Assembly (NCBI GenBank): GCA_036435485.1
Contig: CM071600.1
Span: 114,692,046 to 114,756,045, forward strand
DNA from: Saposhnikovia divaricata
Taxonomy: Eukaryota > Streptophyta > Magnoliopsida > Apiales > Apiaceae
Direction: 5' to 3'
DNA length: 64,000 nt
Part shown: in pieces, positions 53,708 through 64,000 of the stretch
Position numbering within the stretch: the first letter of the stretch is position 1
Layout of the letters: each line of letters starts with the position of its first letter
Made by a program: the position numbers and the translations under genes
The notes under the pieces: model-generated
What the model saw: the letters and a program-made list of their open reading frames with translations, nothing else
The model's database searches: none
Told to the model about the DNA's origin: nothing

Positions 53708-55046
53708 TGTAGATAGAGGATCCTAATCAACTTAAACCAAATTGTAATAAGTAAATATACATATGAACTGTCACAGGAATCTCAAGAAGTATTATCTGTC
53801 AGAAGAAAGAAGAAAAGTCAATCTATAGTTTTGATGTCATACACTGGAAGACGATTCAGTTAACTAATCAAGCCCCAGTATAGCATTGAAGTGAATGGAT
53901 TCATTTGAACAGTGACAGAGATTTTTCGAGTGATGGTTTGAAGGTCAGTTACAGTACAAGAGAATTGAGAGAAGAAACAAACCACAACCTAAAGTCAAAA
54001 GTGAAGAAGCATCGTTGAAGTTAGTCGTTCATGAACCAGACAGTACATCGAACGTCAACACAAATCAGTGGTAATTCTTTACTACCTTCAGTGGTTTGTA
54101 AGAATTAAATTAATTATTTATTGATTTAATTAAATTCATTTATAATTGATATAAATCATTTAGTTGATTTAATTAAATGAATTAATTCTGGAAGAATTAA
54201 TTTATTTATTAAATTAATTATTGTATCAATTAAATATGAATTAGTTAATCATTAATTAATTAAATGGATCAATATGACTTAAAGAAAGAAGATTGGATTA
54301 TGTCTTGGAGAAGAAAAATTCGGTATGACCTAATTTTAAGTCATACCGACAGTAGCTTTTCAGGATTACGTCTTACCGACCTGATTAAGTCTTACCGACC
54401 TCTGCCAGCTGTTGTAAGTCTTACCGAACTTCTGATTAAGTCATACTGACAAGTTTTATGTCTTAATGGAGGTTTGTGTAAGTCTTAATGAAGAAAAATC
54501 AAGTCTTGGTAGCAGTTTAAGTCATGCTGGAGCAGTTAAATATCTTACAGAAAGCCAGCAAGACCTGTTACTGATATAAAAGAACAGAACACAGCAGATT
54601 ATGTGATAACTGGAGAAACACATCATAAAACATTATATCCAGAACAGAATTCTCTCTCAAGAATATCAAGAACACCAAAGCTTAAACAATTCCCAGAAAT
54701 TCAAGTTCTTCATCTTTGTTATATTCTATCCGCTAGAACTTGTTTATTTGTGATTCTTGTACTACTAGCGAATTAAGTTTCCTAGTTCTTATCTTGATTA
54801 TTATTAACTAAATTAGAAAAGTTCATGTCGAATTTTCTAATTAGTTATTAACATCTTGATAAGTTGTTATACTGATTTTGTAACACCACATCAAGTTAAT
54901 ATACAGTTATATTCAACTTGAAAAATTGTGTTAAATAATTCCGCACATAAATTTGTCTTTATCAAATTTAATTTAAAGGACAAATTTCGATAAAAAGGTA
55001 AAGATTGTATTCAACCCCCCCTTCTACAATCTTATCGGACCTAACA
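53708..55046 (+). repeat. Copia-F 5' LTR (about 1,339 bp)
   Basis: The right end CCTAACA is fixed by the adjacent primer site. The left end TGTAGATAGAGG is inferred from its likeness to the Copia-A LTR start and from the loss of the gypsy reading frame there. It contains an AT-rich part, a TAAGTC motif array (54268-54545), a TATA box (54575-54581) and TTCAACCCCCCCTTCTACAA near the end. Confidence 0.75.
54268..54581 (+). promoter_or_regulatory. Copia-F LTR promoter: TAAGTC(A/T)TACCGA array plus TATA box
   Basis: About ten copies of (T)AAGTC(A/T)TAC(C/T)GA, two of them inverted (TATGACTTAA, GGTATGACCT), precede GATATAAAAG (TATA at 54575). The array sits where U3 enhancers normally lie. Confidence 0.6.
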
Positions 55047-55060
55047 ATTGGTATCAGAGC
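55047..55060 (+). other. Primer-binding site of Copia-F (tRNA-Met)
   Basis: ATTGGTATCAGAGC directly follows the LTR end CCTAACA. Confidence 0.93.
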
Positions 55061-55146
55061 CGATTTATTGATACACAAATCAAAGATCCCATTTTACTCG
55101 ATTAAAAATCATCCCCGAATTTTTTAACTCTCTTAAAAAATTCATC

Positions 55147-57255
55147 ATGTCTTCTAAAGTTGAAACTGTGAAAATTCCCATATATGACAAAAACAGTTAT
55201 GATATGTGGAAGAACAAAATGTTAATGTTCCTCGAGGTTGCAAATCCTAAATACATGAAAGTCTTATCAGAAGGACCAATAATACCTTTTGGATTAATTC
55301 CTGAAGTTGTTACTGATGGAAAAGTTATTTTCCCTACAAAGTTTGTACACAAAGATTCTTCTGAGTACACTCTTGTTGAAAGAGAAGAAGCTGGACTTGA
55401 CATTAATTTAAGACTGATCTTAATAGATTCTCTAGACTCTATGATGTATAGTCATGTGATTAACTGCAAGACTGCAAAGCATATGTGGGAAACCATTGAA
55501 ACTGTGAATGAAGGAACAGAGGAAGTTAGGGAGAATCGTCTAGAAATTCTGACATCTGAGTATGAACACTTTCGATCAGCATACAATGAAAGTATTCAAG
55601 ATGTGTTTGAAAGATATAACAAACTTGTCAACAATTTACAGATGCATGGCAAGTACTACACTCAGAAAGAGATCAACAGAAAATTTCTACTGTCAATGCC
55701 TGTTCATCTAGAACATAGAATTACAGCTATCAGAGAGTCGAGGAATCTAAGTGAAATTACTGTAGAAAGACTCTTTGGTGTTTTAAAAACCTATGAACTT
55801 GAACAATCTCAACAAAAGGAGATTTATGGAAAAGGAAGAGTTGCTAATACTTCTACAGCTCTTATTGTTGAGAACAAACAGGAAGTGGAAGATAAGGTTA
55901 TTCAACCTTGTAATGTTGACAGTGGTAAGCTTGAAGTTGAAGTTGGTCAAACGAATGCTAGTCCAGATGAAGGAGACTTCTATTCGTTAGAAGAGCTAGA
56001 TCAGTTGGAAGATGAGTCCATGGCTTTGTTGGTAAGGAAATTCAGCAACTTCAGATTCAGGAAGAATCCCAAGTTCAGGTACAAATCTAACTATAACAGG
56101 TTCTAGAGAGGAGGTTCTTCATCCTCAAATAACAGAGGAGGTTACAAAACTGGAACAGTTGAAAGAAGTAAAATTAGATGCTACAACTGTAATGAACTTG
56201 GACATTTCGCTACTGAATGTCAGAAGCCAAAACAAAACCAAAGAAAAGACTTTGGATCTGAGAAGAAGAAGACAAGTAAAGCCTATGTGGCTGCTGGAAA
56301 GAGTTGGGATGATACAGACTCTGAAGATGAAGAGTATGGCAATCTTGCCCTGATGGCAAAATCTGATAACTCCAGTGGTACTTCATTTGAGGTATCATGT
56401 ACTGAAAGTCAATATATTTATCAACTTAGTGATACACTAGGTAATGCTAATAGAGAGATTGAAAGGATCAATTTGTTAAATACAGATCTTAGTAATCAAT
56501 TATCAGAATTACACGATGTACAAAATTGCCATGATAAACAAAAATCAGAAATAAGAATTCTAAAAGAACTTGAGAGGTCTCTAGCGTTGATAGTTGTTCA
56601 ACAACGTGAAACAATAGCTGAGCTAGAAATAAGGGTTAATGCTACTTCTAATTCATGCAAAGTGGCTAAAGAGTTGTTTAACCAACAAGCTATTAATCAA
56701 ACCGTAGGAATTGGGTTTGATTATAATGAAGCTATTGGACGAAAAAGCATTATTACCCCTAATCGTGTCAGTGCTGTAGAAAGGGGTATACCAATAGTGC
56801 TTAAGGGTGTTAGTAATCCACTCTTTAAGACATCCATAGCAGAACCTTTGGATACTACATCTTTAATCATTAAGGAAGACATCCATAGCAGAACCTTTGG
56901 ATACTACATCCATAGCATGTCTTGTGCTTTTAATATAATGTCTGCTTACTTTAACGGTAATCATGCATGTGTTGATAAGAATGTTCCTAGACAGTATATG
57001 AGCAGAAATAAACATGTTAGATCCAGGACTGTAACATCACCTAATTTTAAGATTAGGACTCCAAGTTCTTCTCAGGATATGGTAAAGACATGGTTACCCA
57101 AGCTGAAACCAAAACAAGTTAAAGCTGTTTACAGGGTTAAATGTCCAGTACCTGAAGAAAATGTTGTTAAAATAAAAAGTGTTGCTTTACCTGATAAAGG
57201 TCAATTCTTTAAGTACTCCGGACCCAATCAAATTTGGGTTCCGAAGAAAGTCTAA
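55147..57255 (+). pseudogene. gag: Copia-F gag, one in-frame TAG
   Basis: It starts MSSKVETVKIPIYDKNSY 87 bp after the primer site. The gag domain (DMWKNKMLMFLEVANP, AKHMWETIE, YNKLVNNLQMHG) is followed by an RG-containing stretch and zinc knuckle CYNCNELGHFATEC (56179-56220), then a coiled-coil region, ending at PNQIWVPKKV. The only lesion is TAG at 56104-56106, probably from TGG. Its end overlaps the pol frame by 22 bp (57234-57255), and pol continues in the -1 frame. I see no canonical slippery heptamer, so a lost or gained base at the gag-pol joint is as likely as programmed frameshifting. Confidence 0.88.
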
Positions 57256-60200
57256 CCAATTTGTCATTGCAGGGTTTGAAACAGGTTGAACGAGTCATGT
57301 GGATTCTGGACAGTGGATGTTCAAGGCATATGATCGGAGATAGAGCCCTGCTGACAAATGTGGTGGAGAAGACCGGCCCAGTCGTTACCTTTGGAGATAA
57401 CAGTAAAGGTAAAACTGATGGATATGGCATATTAGAAGCTGGAAATGTTATCGTTGAAGATGTCTCTTTTGTGAACGGTCTTGAGCACAATTTGCTCAGT
57501 ATTAGTCAATTCTGTGACAAAGGTTATGAAGTTCATTTCAAAAAGAAGAATTGTCTAATATCACAAAAGAGAAATGAAAGGCCACAGTTGACTGGAGTAA
57601 GAAAAGGAAACTTGTACATAGCCAATATGAACTCTGGAAGCACAGAAGAAATTAGATGTTTTTATTCAAAGGCATCCACTGATGAAAGTTGGTTATGGCA
57701 CAAGAAACTTTCTCACCTAAACTTCAAAACAATGAATTCTCTAGTGAAAAGAGAGTTGGTGAGAGGTTTACCTTCGATTGAATTTACTCAGGAAGGTCTA
57801 TGTGATGCTTGTCAAAAAGGGAAGTTAAAAAGGGCAACTCACAGGAGCACTAACATATCATCAATAACTGAACCATTACAACTTCTCCATATGGATTTGT
57901 TTGGTCCAGTTAGTGTGATGTCTATGTCAAGAAAAAGATATGCTCTAGTGATTGTTGATGATTTCTCAAAATTCACATGGGTACTATTTCTGAACTCAAA
58001 AGATGAAACTCCACAACTGGTAGTTGATCACATTAAGTTAATTGAGCTGGATTCTAATCGTCCAGTAAGAGCTATAAGGTCAGACAACGGAACTGAATTC
58101 AAGAATGCAGTTCTGAATGATTTTTGCACTGAAAAGGGTATAACTAGACAGTACTCGGCTCCCAGAACTCCTCAACAAAATGGGGTAGTTGAAAGAAAGA
58201 ATAGAACCTTGATTGAAGCTGCACGTACTATGCTAAGTGAATCAAGGCTTCCATTGAGCTTTTGGGCTGAAGCTGTCAACACTGCATGCTATACCCAGAA
58301 TCGAACACTTATCAATAAAGACTTAATGAAGACACCATATGAAGCTCTACATGACAAGAAACCAACTCTCAAGTACTTCCATGTATTTGGGACAAAATGC
58401 TTTGTGCTGAAAGAAGGAGATGATCAAGGTAGTAAATTTGAAGAAAAAGCACATGAGGCAATATTTATTGGTTATACTAGAAGAGCCTACAAGGTGTATC
58501 TTATTGATGAACAGAAATCTATGGAAAGTGTCAATGTTACATTTGATGACACAAAACTCCCAAGTATCCAAAATGAAGATCCATCTGAAAAGCTTAAGTT
58601 TAATGACATGTCAGACTCAGATTCAGATGATGACAGTCAACCTGACGTTGTTGCTAATAATAATAATCCAAATGTTGGTGGTAATGATCAAGGTGATGCT
58701 GGTGAAAACAATGATAATTTTCAAGACACCACTGATACTCTTGAACCATCAACAAGTCAAACTGGCAACAACTCAGGGGGAGATAATGAAGGGTCAACAA
58801 GTCATACTCAACATTATACTGAAGATCAAGGCGAATCATCAAGATCAATTCTTCCCAGACAAACTGTTTGGAATAGAGCTCATCCTTTTGAGCTGATTCT
58901 TGGTGATCCAGATGTTGGTGTGAAAACAAGAAGAGCTTATCAGAATCAATGTAACTATTCTGGGTTCCTGTCTGTCATGGAACCTAAGAAAGTAGAAGAA
59001 GCTCTATCTGATCCTGATTGGGTGATTGCTATGCAAGATGAACTCAATCAATTTAAGCAACTAGAAGTATGGAAGCTGGTACCCGACCTAAAGATAGAAA
59101 AGTGGTGGACACAAGATGGGTATTCAGAAACAAACTAGATGAAGATGGCACTGTGATATGAAACAAAGCAAGACTGGTAGCTAAAGGTTATTCTCAAGCT
59201 GAAGGCATTGATTATGACGAGACCTATGCTCCAGTGGCAAGACTTGAGGCCATCAGAATATTCTTGGCATTTGCATCCTATTCAAGATTCAAAGTTTATC
59301 AAATGGATGTCAAGAGTGCCTTTCTGAATGGTAAGCTAGATGAAGAAGTGTATGTAGAACAGCCCCCTGGTTTTGAAGATCAATATCATCTGGACTATGT
59401 CTATTTTCTTTACAAAGCTATCTATGGTCTTAAGCAAGCCCCAAGAAAATGGTATGACACTCTCTCTGAATTTCTATTAGAAAATGGTTTTATAAGAGGT
59501 GTCAAAGACAAAACTCTCTTCACTAAAAGACATAAGAATGATATAATACTAGTTCAAGTCTATGTGGACGATATTATATTTGGGTCTACTAATGAGCTTT
59601 TATGCAAGAAGTTTTCTAAGTTAATGCAGGGTAGGTTTGAAATGAGCATGATGGGAGAACTGAAATTCTTTCTTGGATTACAAATAAGTCAGAGACAAGA
59701 TGGAATATTTATTTGTCAATCCAAGTACATTAAGGAGCTCCTCAAGAAATATCACATGGAGGAGTGCTCATCAGCAAAGACACCATCAACTATAGCTGTC
59801 AAAATTGGTTGATGTGAAAGTTCTGCCAAGGTAGATATCACAGGCTATAGAGGTATGATTGGCTCATTGCTTTACCTAACTGCTAGTAGACCAGATATAA
59901 TGTTTGCCACATGCTTGTGTGCAAGGTTCCAAGCGAACCCTAAAGAAATCCATCTCACTGCTGTCAAAAGAATCTTAAGATATCTAAAGGGTACGCCTAA
60001 TTTAGGCATCTGGTACCCTAATGAAACTGGTTTTACTTTAATTGGATATACAGATTCTGACTATGCAGGAAGTGTTGTAGACAGGAAGAGTACATCTGGG
60101 AGTTGTCAATACCTAGGTGGAAGATTGGTATCCTGGTTCAGTAAGAAACAGCAAACAGTTTCCAACTCTACAGCCGAAGCTGAATATATAGCTGCTGGAA

Positions 60201-60511
60201 GCTGTTGTGCTCAGATCTTATGGATTAGGAATCAATTAATGGACTATGGCATTGTATTGGAAAATATTCCTATTTTATGTGATAATACAAGTGCCATAGC
60301 AATCGCCATCAATCCTGTGCAGCACTCAAGGACAAAACACATTGACATAAGGTATCATTTTATAAGAGAGCATGTAATGAATGGTACAGTACAACTACTA
60401 TTTGTAGGCTCTGGAGATCAAACTGCAGATATTTTTACTAAGTCGCTTAATGAATCCTCATTCACTAAAATTGTTAGTGAATTGGGTATGTTAAACAGTA
60501 CTAGTAATTAA
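57234..60511 (+). pseudogene. pol: Copia-F protease, integrase, RT, RNase H; one frameshift and two stops
   Basis: Protease site WILDSGCSRHM (57309). Integrase zinc finger (HKKLSHLNF, CDACQKGK), then core LHMDLFGPV, IRSDNGTEF, PQQNGVVERKNR. RT follows with QMDVKSAFLNG, GLKQAPRKWYD and active site YVDDIIFGS (59561); RNase H has STAEAEYIAAGSCC and ADIFTKSLNE, ending at 60511. A base is missing near 59082 (shift into the RT frame), and TGA stops lie at 59159 (likely from CGA) and 59810. All catalytic residues I can identify are present. The gene order protease-integrase-RT-RNase H defines copia. Confidence 0.92.
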
Positions 60512-61684
60512 TACTGTTAATATCTGAAATTTGATCTTTAATAATTTTGCAAGTGATTATTCTGTGAATATTTGTTGTTTGAAATCACTTGTATAATTAT
60601 TTTACCAACTGATTTTCTTGTTTGTTTAGTTATTTTTCACTCTGTTTATTCATATTATTTAATACTTCATACTTCTGTATTTTTAGAATATTTGTAGATA
60701 TTTATTTCTATTTTATTAATTAATTTATCATATGTTTTGTAATGTTTGTCCTGTTAATATTGTTTTGTTTTCGTTAATAGGTTAGCATATGATGTTTATA
60801 ATAATTATTATTATTTGTTTAATTTTCTATAATATTTTTATTATTTTTATAAGTTAATTGTATATTTTATTGTGTTTTTAATGATTGTTCAAAGTAAATA
60901 TGACTTAAAATTAGGAAAAACAATTAATATGACTTAACTTAAAAATCGGTATGACTTAAACAGGTTAAGTCTTACCGAGTTTTTTTTATTAAGTCATATT
61001 CGCTAGTCTGTTAACATTAAGTCTTATTCACCTGTATATAAGTTAAGTCATAACGAGTCTTTTAAACTTAAGTCTTATTCAATTAGGTCTTAGCGAGTTT
61101 TTTAAATTAAGTCTTAAGTCAGTAGTTTTATTTAAGTCTTACTCGTATGTAATTAATCTAAGTCTTATTCGTATTATGTATTTTATTTAAGTCTTTCGAC
61201 AGTTTGTATATATATAGCAAATAGAAGTGTTAAGTCTTATTAACATTTTAAGTCATCTCACATGTTAAGTCATTGAGAACCATAGATACATACAATACAC
61301 ACGCACATTACAGTCGAACCTCTGCCGAATTTTTGACAGGAATCACTCACCTATTTCACGATCTGACCACATATTTGGATTCATTGACTGATTATCTACG
61401 TTTTGAGTGGTTAAAATCAAGATTTGGTCAGGTTTTTAAAGGTTTTAGTTTTCGAAAAATCGGTTTTAAGATCTGATTTTCTAAAAAACTGGGTTCGATT
61501 CTTGCAAATCTAAAAATATACATGTGTTCGTGTGTGTAAGAGGATCATTGTGTGAATTTTTCAGAATTTTTCAACAACTTTTAATTTTTTCGAATTTTTA
61601 ATTAATTATTAATTCGAAAAATTAATTTTTAAATCATAATTTTGTAAAATCTGAAATTTTCAAGGAAATTAAATCTTGATTAAA
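60512..61684 (+). promoter_or_regulatory. Spacer before the Copia-F aORF: TAAGTC array plus TATA box
   Basis: From 60895 to 61275 about 15 copies of (T)TAAGTC(A/T)TA(C/T) occur, several followed by CGA and some inverted (TATGACTTAA), the same motif as in the element's LTR. A TATATATATA box is at 61207-61216, with more copies after it. The aORF ATG (61685) is about 470 bp downstream. The first part (60512-60890) is AT-rich without features. An internal promoter copied from or shared with the LTR is the inferred role. Confidence 0.55.
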
Positions 61685-64000
61685 ATGGCTGATCGATTTG
61701 AAATTATTAAACATAATTTAATCGGTTATTTTGATCCAGAAAAATGTTCAGTTGAACGTTTTCGACCGTGGATTCGGTTTTTAAATGAAAATTCACTGGT
61801 TCGCACTGCTTTGAGCTTGGATGCTCCTTTGAAAATTGAACCTTTTCGAATCATGTGTACTACTGCTGTCATTTCTAATGATAACAGATCATTTGTCTTC
61901 TCTGTAGGAGACAATCAGTACACAGTGAATGAAAATACAATAAATACGGTCTTAAATTTTCCAACTGAAAATTTCGAAGAATTACCATCAGATCAAGAAT
62001 TGATAAATTTTTTGAATGGTGTATTCTATCAAGACAGTCCTGATCAAACTGTCTGGAATAAAAAGAACTTTGTTCAGGAATGGGATTATCTGTTTGACAC
62101 ATTAGGTAGAGTCTTTGCCAATTCTACTAAAGGGAACTTCGGGGTATTACCATCCTTCTTGCAGCATATTGGATATGCAGTTGCACACAACCGAAGAATT
62201 AATATTGGTAGACTACTGTGTGTTCCGATGGTTAGAAGAATCATTAATGCAAAGAAGAATTTTGATAATGGACATAAAGTATCATGCTATTATCCAAGAT
62301 TCTTGTCATTGATTTTTAATCATCTTGTGGAACTAGAAAACCAAGCCCAATTCCTGAATGGAGAATCACTGACGTCAGGCAAACCTACTACCAGATTGTT
62401 CACTGAGTACAGCAACAAGCCTAAATTCACAAACATACCTGTAGTTGTCACCCAATACATGTCAAACCATATACAACTACCTGTCATTGAACCTGTACCA
62501 GAACCTGAACAACCTGAACAAAACCCTGAACCACCAGTGGAAAACATACTTGTTGATAATGAAGATCAAGGCAATCAACGAGTTAAACCTGCTCAACAAA
62601 TTGTTCCTCAGCCAGCTGCACTTGCTGTTGAACATCCAGTGCAAGAAACTGCATCTGTCCCTGAACCTGAATCAGATCAACCAATCTTATCAGAGACTGT
62701 TGCGGAATCAGCTGACCAGGTATTGCCTTCTGTTCCTCAAACTACTACTTCTCAATCTATTTCTAGAACCCAAGTGGTTGGTAGGTCTAACCAAGGGGTT
62801 GTAGTACCACAACCTCTAACCAAGGTCGTAGAGCCAAACACTCAACCAACAAAACTCGTATCTTTTCACTCCAGAAAGAAATTGCAAGTTAAAAGAAGTC
62901 GAATCAGTAGTGGTAGTATGAGTGAACCCACAGCTCTGCCTCTAGAAAAGAAAAGTAGAACTCAAACTGAGGCAACTGTAAGCCCGTCTATATCCTCTCA
63001 ACAGGATATGGAAGTTGATATGGCCGTTACACAGTTACTAGAATCATCTTCTCAACAGGATGATTCTATTGAAATTCGCCATAGGGCCGTGGCACCTTGT
63101 AGTGAGTCAAGCACACCCCTATTACTCACAATGGGGGAAGACATACCTTTAGATGAGTCTCAAGACACATTGCAAGGAGAGCACGTAGAAAATGTGACAG
63201 TGCCTACCATAGTTACGGTAGAAGAGTCTTCACAGGCTTTAGAGGGAAATCTTGGTTCTCAGCCAACTTTAATAGAACCATCATCTCCCCTCCCAGGACA
63301 AACGCTCCTGGCTCCCTCAAGGGATTTTCCACTCGCAGTTTCGACTGGAGAAAGTGGAAGGCAACTTGATCAATCTACTACTGAAGCAATTCAGTCAACA
63401 ATTTCAAATGTTCAAGTAGATTTGATTAAGGAAAGGGATTTGCGAACTCCCATTGCACCACCACTGACCTTCCCAGAGGAGGCTAGGGTGATTTTACATG
63501 CAGGTACAAATCTGGAAGCAACTAAGGAATCTGAGAGGAGTGATGTGAGGAATACCATAAAATTGAGTGAAACACATGCACTTCAGGTGAGTGGATCTCA
63601 AAGTGAACGTCAGGTGAGCGCACACACTGACACATACACTCTCTCACTATTAGAAAAGATAACTGCTTTAGAGAAAGAACTTGCAGTCAGCAAGGCTGAA
63701 ACAGAAATCCTTAGAGCACAAGTGGGTGAGCGATCTTCTTCATCCACCTCTGTCAACAGTCAGCTTGCTGGAATCAAGAAGGATATAAACTACTTAAAGA
63801 CATCTTTCACCAAGAAGATAGATTCTCTCGAACTCTCTCATGAAAAGGCACTTGATGACACTGGAGATATTACTGTTGCTCAAGACATGTTAATTTCTGA
63901 AATTTCCATGAAAGTTGACACTCTACAGTCAGAGGTACAGCACAATCAGGAATCTACTGATTCTCGTCTGGACCAGATCGAAAAGCAAAATGCACACCAG
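61685..64000 (+). CDS. Copia-F additional ORF, open for 772 codons to the window edge
   Basis: ATG at 61685 (MADRFEIIKHNLIGYFDP) starts a frame with no stop until the window ends, so the full protein is longer than 772 residues. Residues 1-240 are a folded-looking domain homologous to the Copia-A aORF start (FVQEWDYLFDTLGRVF, LPSFLQHIGYAVAHN, YYPRFLSLIFNHL). Then come a Pro/Glu-rich part (EPVPEPEQPEQNPEPP), a basic patch (SRKKLQVKRSRISSG), a Ser/Thr/Glu-rich linker, and from about residue 650 a coiled-coil-like region (LLEKITALEKELAVSKAE). No membrane helix or signal peptide is seen. The role is unknown: env-like has been used for such ORFs in Sireviruses, but this one looks more like a structural or nucleic-acid-associated protein. 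Confidence 0.85.
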   Translation, partial: MADRFEIIKHNLIGYFDPEKCSVERFRPWIRFLNENSLVRTALSLDAPLKIEPFRIMCTTAVISNDNRSFVFSVGDNQYTVNENTINTVLNFPTENFEELPSDQELINFLNGVFYQDSPDQTVWNKKNFVQEWDYLFDTLGRVFANSTKGNFGVLPSFLQHIGYAVAHNRRINIGRLLCVPMVRRIINAKKNFDNGHKVSCYYPRFLSLIFNHLVELENQAQFLNGESLTSGKPTTRLFTEYSNKPKFTNIPVVVTQYMSNHIQLPVIEPVPEPEQPEQNPEPPVENILVDNEDQGNQRVKPAQQIVPQPAALAVEHPVQETASVPEPESDQPILSETVAESADQVLPSVPQTTTSQSISRTQVVGRSNQGVVVPQPLTKVVEPNTQPTKLVSFHSRKKLQVKRSRISSGSMSEPTALPLEKKSRTQTEATVSPSISSQQDMEVDMAVTQLLESSSQQDDSIEIRHRAVAPCSESSTPLLLTMGEDIPLDESQDTLQGEHVENVTVPTIVTVEESSQALEGNLGSQPTLIEPSSPLPGQTLLAPSRDFPLAVSTGESGRQLDQSTTEAIQSTISNVQVDLIKERDLRTPIAPPLTFPEEARVILHAGTNLEATKESERSDVRNTIKLSETHALQVSGSQSERQVSAHTDTYTLSLLEKITALEKELAVSKAETEILRAQVGERSSSSTSVNSQLAGIKKDINYLKTSFTKKIDSLELSHEKALDDTGDITVAQDMLISEISMKVDTLQSEVQHNQESTDSRLDQIEKQNAHQ

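Larger units (their letters stand above)
53708..64000 (+). mobile_element. Copia-F: Sirevirus-like copia element with large aORF, 3' end outside window
   Basis: 5' LTR (53708-55046), tRNA-Met primer site, gag, pol, 1.2-kb spacer, and an aORF open to the window edge. It interrupts the pol of Tat-D. The plan equals that of Copia-A, and the LTR start (TGTAGATAG) resembles Copia-A's TGTTAGATA minus one T. The 3' LTR and target duplication cannot be seen. Confidence 0.88.

Noticed and set aside
56104..56106. Programmed stop readthrough in gag of Copia-F
   Set aside because: The TAG lies before the zinc knuckle inside gag, not at the gag-pol joint, and most simply derives from TGG by one transition.

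Overview
This window is repeat-dense nuclear DNA from a flowering plant, most likely a eudicot. Nearly all of it is nested transposable elements, and I see no ordinary host gene. The evidence is Ty1/copia and Ty3/gypsy polyproteins of plant lineages, tRNA-Met primer sites (TGGTATCAGAGC), a plant L1-type LINE, a Stowaway MITE and plant-style introns. I cannot name the species; an asterid would fit, with low confidence.

Layout, left to right. (A) 1-7620: the 3' part of a Sirevirus-like copia element on the + strand. It holds the end of RT-RNase H, a spacer with a 17-bp repeat promoter-like module and a small antisense gene, a broken giant additional ORF (aORF), a polypurine tract and the 3' LTR. 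(B) 7632-22146: a Tekay/Del-type chromovirus on the - strand with TTCAG target-site duplications, 3.8 and 4.5 kb LTRs, a decayed gag-pol and an extra acidic ORF before gag. 22152-25180: AT-rich DNA with DNA-transposon remnants. (C) 25195-30657: a LINE on the - strand with an A-tail and a probable 14-bp target duplication. (D) about 31549-53707: a large Tat-lineage gypsy element (pol on -), split by nested element E. It holds the 3' LTR with two tandem arrays, a + strand gene for a GRF-type zinc-finger protein, a long spacer rich in GGCGGGAA motifs, a decayed spliced + strand aORF, and the aRNaseH-integrase end of pol. (E) 36462-46494: a young, nearly complete Tat element with GGGAA target duplications, LTRs differing at two bases plus one dinucleotide, an intact three-exon antisense gene, an 18-copy 38-bp array and gag-pol with one frameshift. 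(F) 53708 to past the window end: a Sirevirus-like copia element inserted in D's pol. Its gag-pol carries a few lesions, while its aORF is open for 772 codons to the window edge.

Common theme: extra genes carried by LTR retrotransposons, apparently with their own promoters. Copia elements A and F each repeat, between pol and aORF, the kind of motif array plus TATA box found in their own LTR, and the motif differs between the two. Tat elements D and E carry antisense genes that start next to the 3' LTR. D adds a GRF zinc-finger unit, and A adds an 85-codon antisense unit with its own TATA-like box.

Element boundaries, splice sites and promoter calls come from reading the sequence. Lineage names rest on motif recognition, without any database search.
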